The position numbers were made by a program, and so were the translations under genes. This document shows positions 44,201 to 53,266 of a stretch of 54,871 nucleotides of DNA, piece by piece. The notes beneath the pieces were generated by a model. It saw nothing but the letters and a program-made list of their open reading frames with translations, did not search any database and was not told the origin of the DNA. Origin of the DNA: Nemertoderma westbladi (taxonomy: Eukaryota > Xenacoelomorpha > Nemertodermatida > Nemertodermatidae); contig JAUCBJ010008311.1 in the NCBI GenBank assembly GCA_032718475.1, positions 1-54,871 of the forward strand, given 5' to 3'. Every line of letters starts with the position of its first letter. Positions within the stretch are counted from its first letter, which is position 1.

Positions 44201-44836
44201 AGATTAGTTAAACAGGCCTATATTTTGCAATTGAACGAACTAAATACTGGTAGAACAGGGGATGGTGGAAATTGGGCTATCTCGGTGCGTAATTTACTAA
44301 ATAATCTGGGATTTACTTGGGCGTGGGAAAGACCCGGGGACATATTAAATGAGAGGAAATTCATTCTAAATGTTCGTGAACGATTATATGCACAGTTCGT
44401 ACAGGGTTGGTGGGGTGCCATCGAGCGGTCGCCGAAGGGTATGCTCTATAGCAAAAGGGATTTCAGTTTGGAGAATAACCTATCTATGTTGAGAGGTCAC
44501 GCAGGTCTTAGTAGGTTGATTTCCAGGTTCAGGTGTTCGTCACATGCACTTCTGATCGAGAGCGGCCGGTGGTATAAAATACCCAGGGAATCGAGAATAT
44601 GCCCGGTTTGTAATAAAAATGATATAGAGGATGAATATCATTTTTTGTTGGTGTGTGATGGTTATCGAGATCTGCGCATGAAGTACTTCTCTGGGCGCTA
44701 CAATGTGAATCCTACTATATTGAAATACCATGAGCTAATGGGGGCAACTACCAGGGAAAAACTACTAAAGTTAGGTCGTTACCTTAACGAGGCTTTTCGC
44801 GTTAGGGAGAACATTATGCAATGTCGTTCCATATAA
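41276..44836 (+). CDS. LINE ORF2: endonuclease and reverse transcriptase
   Basis: Performs target-primed reverse transcription. ATG 41276 gives 1186 residues; the frame is open back to 41168, overlapping ORF1 by 60 bases, so a start-less reinitiation cannot be excluded. The apurinic-type endonuclease spans about residues 1-270: LLNIEGIN, VCVETW, YSGGVTVYI, LIVGDLNARTG, STIDYILG and a SPHC in place of the usual SDH. RT: LRSNKAPGFDG, FIDLRKAFDCVDR (motif A), GVRQGECLSPLLFN (motif B) and LLYADDIVLMA (motif C, near 781). A C-terminal cysteine/histidine motif CPVCN...YHFLLVC lies near 1108-1127. No RNase H is evident. All catalytic RT residues are present, so the protein may be competent. Confidence 0.93.
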   Translation: MLKVGLLNIEGINTAIADPDFCQTIKKHDIFVCVETWQAPNNPRDIGIGGYKDFSVCRKYKHRYAKRYSGGVTVYISEALGNEVVILNNVTSEDLLWLKFVGNPNSRIHKDLIICAAYIPPHNSPSYFNDSGCLFDKILEGVSLYQNVDTTDFLIVGDLNARTGVLLDYVCHDSLFTGFNDLLPDEYVFDDNDWPNDTKIRSNRDSITNRHGEKLISLCRSSNLKILNGRVGADKGVGNFTYYSDGGRHGVRKSTIDYILGNISMITACKYFSIGDPNSLSPHCTISAAFNISGSEYFCCSESYDNRTNVTAGKLANSRKYKFLQTKSGDFRDALNSEATQLEFDKVLDNVLCMEPLTCSKVDAAVTGFTDILSNVADIYFKVDNNGVYRACNNAPWFNENCAVARDAFRQALGSFKNKGDATSNAAMVKMRTQYRKVLRKARFDFNCGRSDKLRKFKIVDSKKFWKLLRQSCQGSSSPQQSPLSAEVFASHFRALNEEGSNFEDMDVVGLPPNNNNNDFALAKHIFENYICTPLEEEEVATTINRLRSNKAPGFDGILNEFFIVGAETLVPVVTSIFNAALHCGYFPDSWTTGIITPIYKNKGTRLDSNNYRGITLLSAFGKLFTLILNGRLQWWAEGFAIIIEAQAGFRGGRSTVDQIFILKTIIDNFIGKRVRIYCAFIDLRKAFDCVDRSALWVKLTRLGFSGKVFNVIKSMYSAVKSRVRVDGELSGEFICWLGVRQGECLSPLLFNLFLNDLESELAANGIQGISIGTFKLLMLLYADDIVLMANSVNDLQHAFDILGSYCDYWSLTVNLDKSNVVVFRKGGQVASHEKWKYKGHNVKVVGEYMYLGVLFTCGGSFACAQKNLANKGEKANFSLTKYLANFPTTDFITACDLFNALVKPILTYGCEVWGFCSSVDTERVLLKFLKNRLGVKVTTPNFMVYGESGIFPLEIERYCRIIKYWLKLLRCNDTRLVKQAYILQLNELNTGRTGDGGNWAISVRNLLNNLGFTWAWERPGDILNERKFILNVRERLYAQFVQGWWGAIERSPKGMLYSKRDFSLENNLSMLRGHAGLSRLISRFRCSSHALLIESGRWYKIPRESRICPVCNKNDIEDEYHFLLVCDGYRDLRMKYFSGRYNVNPTILKYHELMGATTREKLLKLGRYLNEAFRVRENIMQCRSI

Positions 44837-45035
44837 TATTCATATCAATTATTTTTGTGGGAATTATACAGTATGTGCTTTCGTCAGTTTATTTTTCAAA
44901 CCAAACATTTATTTTTTATATTAGTAGATTTCTTTTGTGTTTATTATTTCCTTATAGTTACTTGTGCAGTTAATTGTGCGGTCACTAATAGCCTTAATTG
45001 GTTGATGTGCTTATTATACAATTATACAATCATAA
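44837..45035 (+). other. 3' untranslated region and tail of the nested LINE
   Basis: AT-rich, non-coding. It ends in short direct repeats TATACAAT-TATACAAT-CATAA instead of a poly-A tail, directly against the CTTAAT target duplication. Confidence 0.75.
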
Positions 45036-45041
45036 CTTAAT
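45036..45041. repeat. Target-site duplication of the nested LINE, right side
   Basis: CTTAAT, identical to 39409-39414. Confidence 0.85.
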
Positions 45042-46612
45042 GCTCTTTGCAGCAGCCTTAACTTCTGCAAAGGAGATATCGCCAATGGGAATATCTGGGA
45101 GTACAGACTCAGACAGTTTTACTTCTATAAAGTTATCAGGCAATACCCTGTCATTATTGAGGAGCTTTTCAAAGTGGGCTTTCCAACCATTGAGGCGATC
45201 GGCTGGTGATTCAACCTTAACCTTGGTGGTTGGTTGGCTTTTCCACCCAGTAAGCAGATTGATCGATTTCCATGCCTGGGATGATTGCCTGCTGTCGTCA
45301 GCATCATTGATGGCATCAACCTGTTGGTTTATTAGCTCCTGTAGATTAGCAGAGTACTGCCTGTTCAGGGACCTAGATGCAGCCTTAACTGCATTCTTGG
45401 CCGCTGTAGTCTGTTTGAGTCGGGACTCTTTCTGCGCCTTATGAAGGTCATTTCGGCACTTCTGAATTTTGTTGTCAGTCCAGGGGGCCTTTTTCCTGTT
45501 TCGAGGGTATACAGGAACTGTTTCTGCAGCTGCTAACTTAACTGCTTCTGTAAAGGCAGTATAGCCCTCACAGTGATCTGCCGCCTCAGAGGCAAGAGCC
45601 TCATACCTGTTGCTCAGCTGTAGTGTGAAGCTGGATCTCACACTTGGCTGTTGCAACAGAGAGGACCAGTCATGCCGCGGCAAGGCAGATTTCGTTGTTT
45701 TTTCGTCGAAAACAACCCATTTCCAGAGATAAAATCCTGAAGATGGACAGATTTTCGGTTAACACTATTGCTATAGACCCAGGGCGATGTAGGTGATTGA
45801 TGCAGACTCGCATTAAAGTCTCCCAGGAATGTTAAGAATGCATGCTGATCCACTCCATCAGTAGCTGCTTGTAGATTGTGGTAGAAATTTTCCACCTCCT
45901 CTACAGGGGCAACAATCAGAACCACCTTAGGAAACTTCTTAGCCAGTCTTCCAGAACATGAGAAGTGGCAACGGATGATGCGGTTAGATATTTGGTCTAT
46001 TTTGTCCAATGCTGCATGTGCAGTTGGATTCATCAATAGACCAATTCCACCATTGCCACTATCATCTGCTGACGCAAGGGCGAGTCGCCAACCGCCCCCC
46101 ATGTCCTTAATCACAACCTCATCAGTCTGTCCAGTCTGCATTCGGTGCTCTTGAACACCCACTGCGCTAAGAGAAAGCTTGTCTGCCAAGGCAGTCAGCT
46201 CACCTTGTCGCATTGGGGACCCGAGTGTTAGGGTGTTTACTGAGGCTAGTCTTTTGACTTGCCTCAGATTCACCAATGGCTTTGTTGGTCGGGGTGGAAC
46301 ATGAGAGTAGCCTCCAACTCCAGAATCCCTCTCCCCATCACAATCTGGCCTTCCTGGTGACCCAGGGTTTGGGCCAGAAAGGTCATCAGGAAAGGGACTC
46401 AAAGAATTGTTGGCTGCTCTCTCTCCAGTAGCGGGTGAGACAGGCAGCCGGTCAGGAGTTAACTGACGCCTGTGAGGCCGATTGTGTCCGGTAATTCCAC
46501 TGGCCTCTAGTGGCCGGACCTCCGCATTGCTAATGTAATCCATAGTGGGGGTTGGGGGGTGCTTTTTTGCCGAGTCAGCTCTCGGGGCAAATACCACACC
46601 CTGGTTTGCCAT
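45042..46612 (-). pseudogene. 5' half of the outer LINE protein: endonuclease and linker
   Basis: ATG 46612 (MANQGVVF). A Pro/Gly-rich N-terminal part is followed by the endonuclease: LASVNTLTLGSPMRQGELTA, GVQEHRMQ (catalytic Glu), GNGGIGLLMN, FLTFLGDFNASL and GNGLFSTK. The C-terminal third of the nuclease, with the expected D..L and SDH motifs, is absent: after FSTKKQRN the frame shifts near 45690 into PRHDWSSLLQQPSVRSSFTL, which continues through WTDNKIQKCRNDLHKAQ to AAAKSIKL at the nested-insert border. A deletion with frameshift is the simplest explanation. Confidence 0.85.
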
Positions 46613-47031
46613 TCCACAGGGTGGGTGTCGCAATGGAGTCAGATATGAGGCCCATCACCCATATCTACTCTGGCGCACATGACCCACCATTGGCTGTTGC
46701 AGCTCATCTGCTGGGTCATGCCCTGTACCCTTGCTGCCAGGTGCAGGTCGCAGTGAAGTGCTCTCAGAGTGGACATGAGAACACTCTACTCCTGACCAGC
46801 CATTGGTAGATCACCATCTGCCTGGTCAGGCCATATACCCCTGCAGCCAAGTATATGGGTCCTTAATCCAGGACCAAGGGCGTCCTTATCCCAGAACGAA
46901 GGGGGTCCTAGTTACAGGACCAGATTTGCCCTAGTAAAAGGGTCTATGCAGCTACAGGTGGCACCTCCTTTATGCTGCATGGAGGTGGCAAGTTTTCTTG
47001 ATCAATGACCTAGAATACCTGACCTGACCTG
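46613..47031 (-). other. 5' untranslated region of the outer LINE
   Basis: About 420 bp with no frame of its own between the endonuclease ATG and the 5' end. It has a CAGGTCAGGTCAGGT start at 47031 and repeated words such as CCTGGTCAGG and CTGCAGC. It may hold the internal promoter such elements need, but no promoter motif is certain. Confidence 0.6.
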
Positions 47032-47043
47032 ACCATACACTGC
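47032..47043. repeat. Target-site duplication of the outer LINE, 5' side
   Basis: ACCATACACTGC, identical to 37849-37860. Confidence 0.85.
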
Positions 47044-47480
47044 AGACATGCCATATCATGTAATCTAATTAAACATGGCCCCGGCAACCCTTGCGGTGAT
47101 TATAGTTTAGGCCTAATTAGCCCAGTACCGGCACCGGTAATAATAATATAATAGTTTAGATAGTTACCGCTAATCATTCAGTCATTGGCACAGTACACCG
47201 TATTGCTGTACTGCCGTTGTAGTGCGCACCGTAGGTACCGGTACCACCCTACTACCAGTACCGGCTGACCGGTGGCAACTAGCACTTCAGCACTTTGCAC
47301 AGCAACAGCACTACCGGCGATACACAGGTTGGATTTTATGTAGAGTTTGCTCAACAGTAGGCCTACAGATATAAAATAGTTATCTAAATTATATATATTA
47401 CTATTGACAAGTATTGAAATATATACCGTTATTCGTGTTATCAGTATTTGCAACATCTGACATTGAAGAGGTGAGAGAAG

Positions 47481-47820
47481 ATGAATACCGGTACTCAACA
47501 AAACCAACGCTTATCACAGCTCGGTATGGTTACCTCGAAACCGGCGCGACTGTCCACTCAAATACAACTTCAAAACATAAACGCCAACAATAAACTGAAA
47601 GCGAATCGAACGTCTTCAGAATAATCTGTCATTGGGACGAAGAAAAGGAAGCCAAAACCACGGGAATGGACCACAGCTAAGATTGAATGCTCCCATTGTC
47701 AGAGTTCCTGGACCGAAATTGAAACACCAATTGCCGATGGGCTTGATCTCTCAAACCAAAACTTCCTCTGCGGGGTTTGCGCGGCAGTAAAGATTGAAAG
47801 TCTGGCAGCTGGCATCCCTA
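47481..47820 (+). pseudogene. Unrecognised reading frame with two CxxC pairs and one internal stop
   Basis: From ATG 47481 (MNTGTQQNQRLSQLG) the frame runs 47 codons to TAA 47622, then continues in the same frame with KKRKPKPREWTTAKIECSHC, SSWTEIETPI and NFLCGVCAAVKIESLAAGI before it merges into the dispersed repeat near 47830. CSHC...CGVC looks like a small zinc ribbon or the first half of a PHD-like domain after a basic patch. I do not recognise the family. The stop makes it a decayed gene or transposon ORF1, or the two parts are separate exons. Confidence 0.35.
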
Positions 47821-47832
47821 GGTATTATTATT

Positions 47833-48208
47833 ATAAAGAGCGTCAGCCTGCGTTTAATAAATATATTTTAATAGAAAACAGGTCGAACGCAAAGAGGCTT
47901 ATAATGAAGACGAGTACTGCATTGATTATATTCCTATAAACCACCTGGCTTTGCATATTGAACGTGCGTTTGGAAATAAGTTCGTGCAACCCTTCCGTGG
48001 GTGGTAGATGTCGCGGTTATGTATTGGTGGGTGGGGGGAGGGGGGGTGGGTGCAGATTAAAAGGGGTGAACACGTACTGTCCCCCTTTCTTTGATTAATT
48101 GGTGGTGTGGGTTAATCTCTCATAACCTGATTTTGTGATACAGTCGCACAATTTTAATTTGTATCTCATAACTGGGCCTCGTGCTGCGCGAAGGCCCCAC
48201 GAACGTGT
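47833..48208. mobile_element. Dispersed TIR-ended repeat, copy 2 (right end only)
   Basis: Matches about 18985-19350 of the first copy (shared GAAGACGAGTACTGC, GATTATATTCCTATAAA, AAAAGGGGTGAACACG) and ends GCGCGAAGGCCCCACGAACG like the other family members. No left TIR is found next to it. Non-coding. Confidence 0.75.
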
Positions 48209-48797
48209 AAACCCGGTATATAATCTCTACTGGTTGAATGTTTCTCTCACTGTGTACATGTTGCGCTACAGTGAAATTACAGCTCACATGCAGGGCTTTA
48301 ATGAGCTAGTCATGTTTTAATGACTGGCAAATATTACATATCCTGGTCTAATGTTTAAATCTAATATTCATTGTTAATAATTGAATTATTATTTATTTAT
48401 CCGATTATATTATTTGATATTCTGCTAGTAAACTCAATTTGCTGTCATCTTTGTTTAATATATCGCCGATATTACGGAATCAAGAAAGTTTTACACGCGC
48501 CACAACAGGTGGGTCACTATAATTAAGTATCAGTGATAATATGGACAATTGTATCAGATTTGTGTGTTGTCTTACCTCTGATTTACTAAATAATTAATAT
48601 ATGGCGATATTTCAGACCATTATTGTAAGCAAAGCTCTTATCATTAATTATATCACGATTGAGAGTTGTCACAAATTGAATACTGTAGCGATATCAATAT
48701 AATTAGACCAAAGACAAGTTACAATACGTTTCCTCTAAAGGGAAACACAGTTGCCAGACTTGAGTCCTTACATAATTAATTAGTCAGACATTTGCTT
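48209..48797. other. AT-rich spacer between two related repeats
   Basis: No gene or RNA is supported. Irregular AT-rich sequence. Confidence 0.5.
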
Positions 48798-49411
48798 GTG
48801 GGGCGAGACACGTAGTCGGCGAGCCTTTGCATACGGTTCATATAGGGCAAATGGGGCATGTCCGTCTGTCTGTCTGTCCGTCCGTCCGTCTGTCTGGTAA
48901 ATGTTTGAACGCGAATTTCTCGGCATCGCTCGTTCGGAATTGAACCAAACTTAGTAGGTAAGTAGTAGAGAGAAAGTTTAGAAAGTTTGTAAAGTTTGGT
49001 GAAAAATCATGCAGTCTGACGTCAGCTACGACAGATTATGTGGTTTTTAGAAAATGTTAAATTTCTCGGGAAGGCCTCATTTTCCTGAGCTGAAATTTTG
49101 GTGGCCTGTAGAGAATCATGAAGTCTATCTTTTACGAAATTGAAAAGTTAAGACATTTAATTGGGGATCCGCTAGAGACTCAGAAGTAATGACATAGGCC
49201 TACCGGTACGGTACTGCTGTACAGTGCTGCACTGGTAAGTACGAAATTGCAGAATAACAATTTGACACCACCTAGCGGATTAACATATGATTGTATATCG
49301 AATGAATACATTTATAGCATGGGATATGGGGTCCAAACTAGACATGCCCCATTTGCTCTATATGAACCGTATGCCAAGGCTTGCCGACTACGTGCTGCGC
49401 GAAGTCCCCAC
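48798..49411. mobile_element. MITE with 65-70 bp terminal inverted repeats
   Basis: The left end (48798-48862) starts GTGGGGCGAGACACGTAGTC and includes TATAGGGCAAATGGGGCATG. The right end (49341-49411) is its reverse complement with few mismatches, ending GCGCGAAGTCCCCAC. The 614-bp element has a TCTG/TCCG microsatellite just inside the left TIR and no coding region. Its ends resemble those of the repeats at 17827-19350 and 47833-48208, so all three probably used the same transposase. The target duplication could not be fixed. Confidence 0.8.
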
Positions 49412-50967
49412 GAACGTGTTGTACTGTGTTGCCACACCCTCCCGGTATCATATCTCAGTTAAATACAATAGATAATCAAATACCGTATCGAACTAAATAA
49501 AATATAGAGGAAATCAATCCATAAAGGGAAAAAGGGGTAGAATAAACAGATGCATTGAGCGGCCCTTCGTTGAAGGTATACTAGCGCCATTCCGTCCTTT
49601 GTATCAGACTAACCGGTTAAAGCTTATCTGCATGTATTTACAGCTTAATCAGTACAAGGTCACAATATATGAAATGAGATTGAAAGAACATATTTTTTAT
49701 CAAATGCGCTAACAACCGGTGTAAAAGCTTTTGTGGGATAACTGATACGTTTGCCTTTGCTGGCCAGTTCCCCCCCCGACGCTGGAATACTCTAAAAAAG
49801 GTTTTCTAACTGTATATATATTCCCCTCACCCGCAAGGTACCTTTACAGGTGTTTTAACGGACATAAAAATCATTCTGCTATATACGTGTTTTAGCGGAC
49901 ATGGTAAGACAAAAACTTGTAATGCACAAACCACCTTTCACAGCTTAGCCGTGATGATTCATATTACGACATCTAGCAGCTGGTTGCTGACATGGGAACA
50001 GCCATTGGCAGCGTGGTTCTTTGTTTGGCTTGGGCCAATCAGGGCGGTTTTTCCTGTCGACGTGTAGCTTTCCTGCCGATCATAGGGAGAGTGTTACCTC
50101 TGACGGGAGAGAGAGAGAGAGTTGTTACTTTGGTGGTTATTGCTGTCTAAGCCAGAAACACCGGCATTTTTTGGATAGATACTGCTGTACCGTGAACTGC
50201 AGAACTGCTTGAATTATCGAAAGTATAAACTGTTACCGGCGGTGTCACCTGACTTAAATCATTCACTAATTCATTAATCATATTGTTTGTACTGTTATTT
50301 TACCGTCAGTTATTAATTGTAAATATTTGTTGATGGAAATATTGCTATTTGGATAATACGGATAAATCACCCAATTCCCAATTTTCTTGATAACACTACA
50401 GGTTAGAGAGACCGGCTATATATAACAATTGCGATTTATATTAATGTGGTGTGTATTGAATCCAATGTTATTTAGCAGACCCTACGCGAGTCAATTACTG
50501 CTCTCTTTATGTGTGATCAAATATACTGACTGTCGGCAGAATAGTGTGAATGATTGTGATTGGTAACAAAGTATTTCCTAAAGAATACGTTTTATACTTT
50601 AATCATCAGCAGTATCGTTGCGTTTAGTATAAGTCTTAGTTCTGTTTAAATAGGTAAAGCGCCACGTCCTAAAGGAACTGTTAATATTTCCCGAAAGCCA
50701 ATAATATCTGTCAGATATTAATTATTAACGATCTATCGAATAATACATTAGGTGTACACTACAACCTTACACTGTAATAATACAATTCAAGCATCCGAAT
50801 TCAGTCTCCCGGGTGTAGATCCATCGGGTGAATGATCGCGCATGGGCTGACTTCGGCTAATGTTTTGCGTATTAGCATAAATTATTGTCGTATGCTAAAG
50901 TGGTTTTAATTAACGAAAAGACATATAAATTTTGGCAGGTTAAACTGCTAAAGGTCTTCGAAAGCGC
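49412..50967. other. Long spacer without recognised features
   Basis: No supported gene. A short GA-repeat lies at 50106-50120. Part of it may be the LTR of the right BEL/Pao element, whose partner LTR is outside the window. Confidence 0.4.
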
Positions 50968-51115
50968 GAACAGTAACAGTTTATACTGTATTGCAGTGTA
51001 AGCATTAAATACAGTTTAATACTGTTCTGTCGAACAGTAACAGTTTATACTGTATTGCAGTGTAAGCATTAAATACAGTTTAATACTGTTCTGTCGAACA
51101 GTAACAGTTTAATAT
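50968..51115. repeat. 64-bp tandem repeat, about 2.3 copies
   Basis: Units begin GAACAGTAACAGTTTATACT at 50968, GAACAG at 51032 and GAACAG at 51096 (64-bp spacing). Each unit has internal symmetry between ACAGTTTATACTGT and ACAGTTTAATACTGT. It lies in the 5' region of the right BEL/Pao element. Confidence 0.9.
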
Positions 51116-51429
51116 CTTATTGCAGTAAGCAATAAGGTTGCAAGTGTAGGCAGACTGAACCGGTACTTTGTAGGTCAGTAGGCCTAACTGTCATCACCGG
51201 TACCGGTACTGCTGTACAAGTACATTAGTATTATTCGATTTTGATTGTTGTATACCGGTAGGTCTTGGTACTTAATCAGGGAACGGCCGCCCTGATTTTT
51301 TATTTGAGATTCTACTTATTTCTGTTGGTTTTATTTACTAGTAGGTTAATATTGAGCAGAAGGCGTGTGACCCTGCTCAGATTGTTCAGATAATAGTAGG
51401 CTGAGCTGCTGTCTGACTGTGGTTGGGTT

Positions 51430-51960
51430 TGGAGAGATTACGGCGTGTGTAGAGTTTGTCTGATAAAGTGCCGTTAGTAAGTTGGGGCAGTCAACACTGT
51501 AAGGTCAATCCCCTCTTAAAGAGTAAGTCGTACTACCGTGTTAGCACGCATACTAACTAACAGTTTCAGAGTCTGCATATACTGTAGTTTATTTAGGCTT
51601 GATCGTAGTCTGCCAGTGTTTTAGCCTGTGTTTGTTTGTGTGGTCTGTTCAGGTACCGTAATAGTTATTACTCAGATATTTTGTAGGCTGGATTGTTGTC
51701 TAGCTATTTTTGGGTCTGAAGGGATTGCTGCGTGTGTAGAGTTGGTCTGATCAAGCGCCGTTAGTAAGTTGGGGCAGTCAACACTGTAAGGTCAATCCCC
51801 TCTTAAAGAGTAAGTCGTACTACCGTGTTAGCACGCATACTAACTAACAGTTTCAGAATCTGCACATACAGAAGTTTGTTTAGGCTTGATAGTAGTCCGC
51901 CAGCGTTTGGTTTGTATTTGTTTGAGTATTCTGTACGGGTAGCGTAATATTTATTATTCA
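51430..51960. repeat. 287-bp direct duplication with an identical 101-bp core
   Basis: The core at 51470-51570 is repeated without a single difference at 51757-51857 (landmarks GTTAGTAAGTTGGGGCAGTC and TTAGCACGCATACTAACTAA), while the flanks of the same duplication are only partly similar (GGCGTGTGTAGAGTTTGTCT and TGCGTGTGTAGAGTTGGTCT). The core includes short inverted words, GTTAGTA and TACTAAC. It lies 1.4-1.8 kb upstream of the right gag start codon. Confidence 0.9.
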
Positions 51961-52894
51961 GAGTTTATGCGATTATTCGCAACATTCATGTCCCCAAGTT
52001 TATTCCTACAGTAATTGTGCTTGTTATACATACCGTTATAGTTAAACTAACCCCGGTACTACATCAGGGCTGCTTGGCGTAGGTAAAGACTGACGACTTT
52101 GTGCTTCGGTCACTCCAGCAGATGCCGTGGTTCTTTTAACTGTTCAAGTATATTTAACTACTGATTATTTGTTATACCGGTACTTGTACCTAATTTAGGG
52201 TTTAGTGTACAAGTGCTCTCCGAAGTAATTAGTGTAGGCAGTATATTTGTGTTGTAAAGTGGTTGATAGGCACATTCGTTAGCTCTATTAACTTCTAGGT
52301 AGGAACAATCCGTGATACATAACGTAGTACCTATAGCGATACGGTTATAGGTCGTCAGGCGGTGGTATTTTCCTATCTGGACAGTACAATATATTTACTA
52401 CTACTTATTATTCAAATACCGTAGTACCCTGTCCTTTGTAATAGCCAGAAATCTAACCCTTTGTTAGACTGGTTTGTAGACTTCCTGTAAAATTACCCTA
52501 AAAATTTCGTACGTAATATTTTGTTGTGTTTAATTAGAGAATTAATCTCACCCGTATCGTAAGTAATTTGTAGTATTAAGTAACTTAGGTAAATTAGAAT
52601 TATCAGTTTTAGTGTCAAATAAATAGCACTACACTGAGAGGCGTTCAGTTTCTGTGTAGTAAACCCCCAGAAATAATATCATTTATTTCAAATATTGACA
52701 AAAACCCATATAACGGGTATATAAATATTATAAATCAAATCAAACGATTTATAAATAGTAGGCCTGTCATACAAAACTAGGTCTCACTGTCAGTTGGACT
52801 ACTGCTTAAATAACGGTAATAAAGTAAGTTAAAGAAACGAAGTAACCCCAAAATATTCAGAAATTCAATTATTCTAAAAATAATTGACATACCG
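51961..52894. other. Leader-like spacer of the right BEL/Pao element
   Basis: No gene. AT-rich, with repeated TACCGTTATA and ACCGGTAC words. No primer-binding site could be recognised. Confidence 0.4.
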
Positions 52895-53160
52895 GTACTT
52901 ACAATAGGCTTATATATTTATTTCTATAAATTTGAGCTGAAATCATACCGGTACTCTGTAATTAATTCTGATCTAGAATTATACTTATATACTATAAGTG
53001 TAAGCTGTATACCGGTATTCATTATAGGCCTACTATATATATATATATATTTGTGCTAAAATTATATACCGGTACTCTGTGACAAATCTAGTCTGTAATA
53101 ATACTTATATATTATAAGCATACCGGTATTCTAATATATTGTATATATATCACGTTCCAC
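52895..53160. repeat. Two diverged units of about 130-140 bp rich in ACCGGTA
   Basis: Each unit runs through ATACCGGTACTCTGT, then TAATACTTATATA-TATAAG or close variants, and ends ATACCGGTATTC; the first is about 52895-53023 and the second about 53025-53150. They lie just upstream of the gag ATG at 53267. Confidence 0.65.
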
Positions 53161-53266
53161 TGAGTAACGGTACCGGTAATAAATCGCTAGGCTTGCGGTC
53201 ATACTGAATTACTAGATTTGCTTTAACTGAAATTATAGTAGTAGACATTCAACTGTATAACTAAAT

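Larger units (their letters stand above)
39415..45035 (+). mobile_element. Two-ORF LINE, 5621 bp, nested inside the outer LINE
   Basis: Bounded by exact CTTAAT duplications. It encodes ORF1 (RNA-binding protein type) and ORF2 (endonuclease, RT, C-terminal zinc-like motif), both free of stops, and ends in a 3' untranslated region of about 200 bp with an ATACAATTATACAATCAT tail. ORF1 is already open at the 5' junction, so a small 5' truncation is likely. ORF2 architecture suits the jockey/CR1/L2 group; the clade is not certain. It is clearly younger than its host LINE. Confidence 0.92.
37861..47031 (-). mobile_element. RTE-like LINE with 12-bp target duplication, interrupted by a younger LINE
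   Basis: Exact 12-bp duplications flank the element. Its 3' end (left) carries a TAG-rich microsatellite tail and its 5' end (right) begins with CAGGTCAGGTCAGG. Without the nested 5.6-kb insert it is about 3.5 kb. It encodes an apurinic-like endonuclease and an RT with FADD and no RNase H, as in RTE-type elements; the clade is tentative. It is dead: the endonuclease C-terminus is deleted near 45690, the RT start has a frameshift near 39240, and the second LINE splits it at 39409/45041. Confidence 0.9.

Noticed and set aside
50021-50212. 63-codon plus-strand frame
   Set aside because: Cys-rich by chance, with no splice context or known motif. Not supported as a gene.
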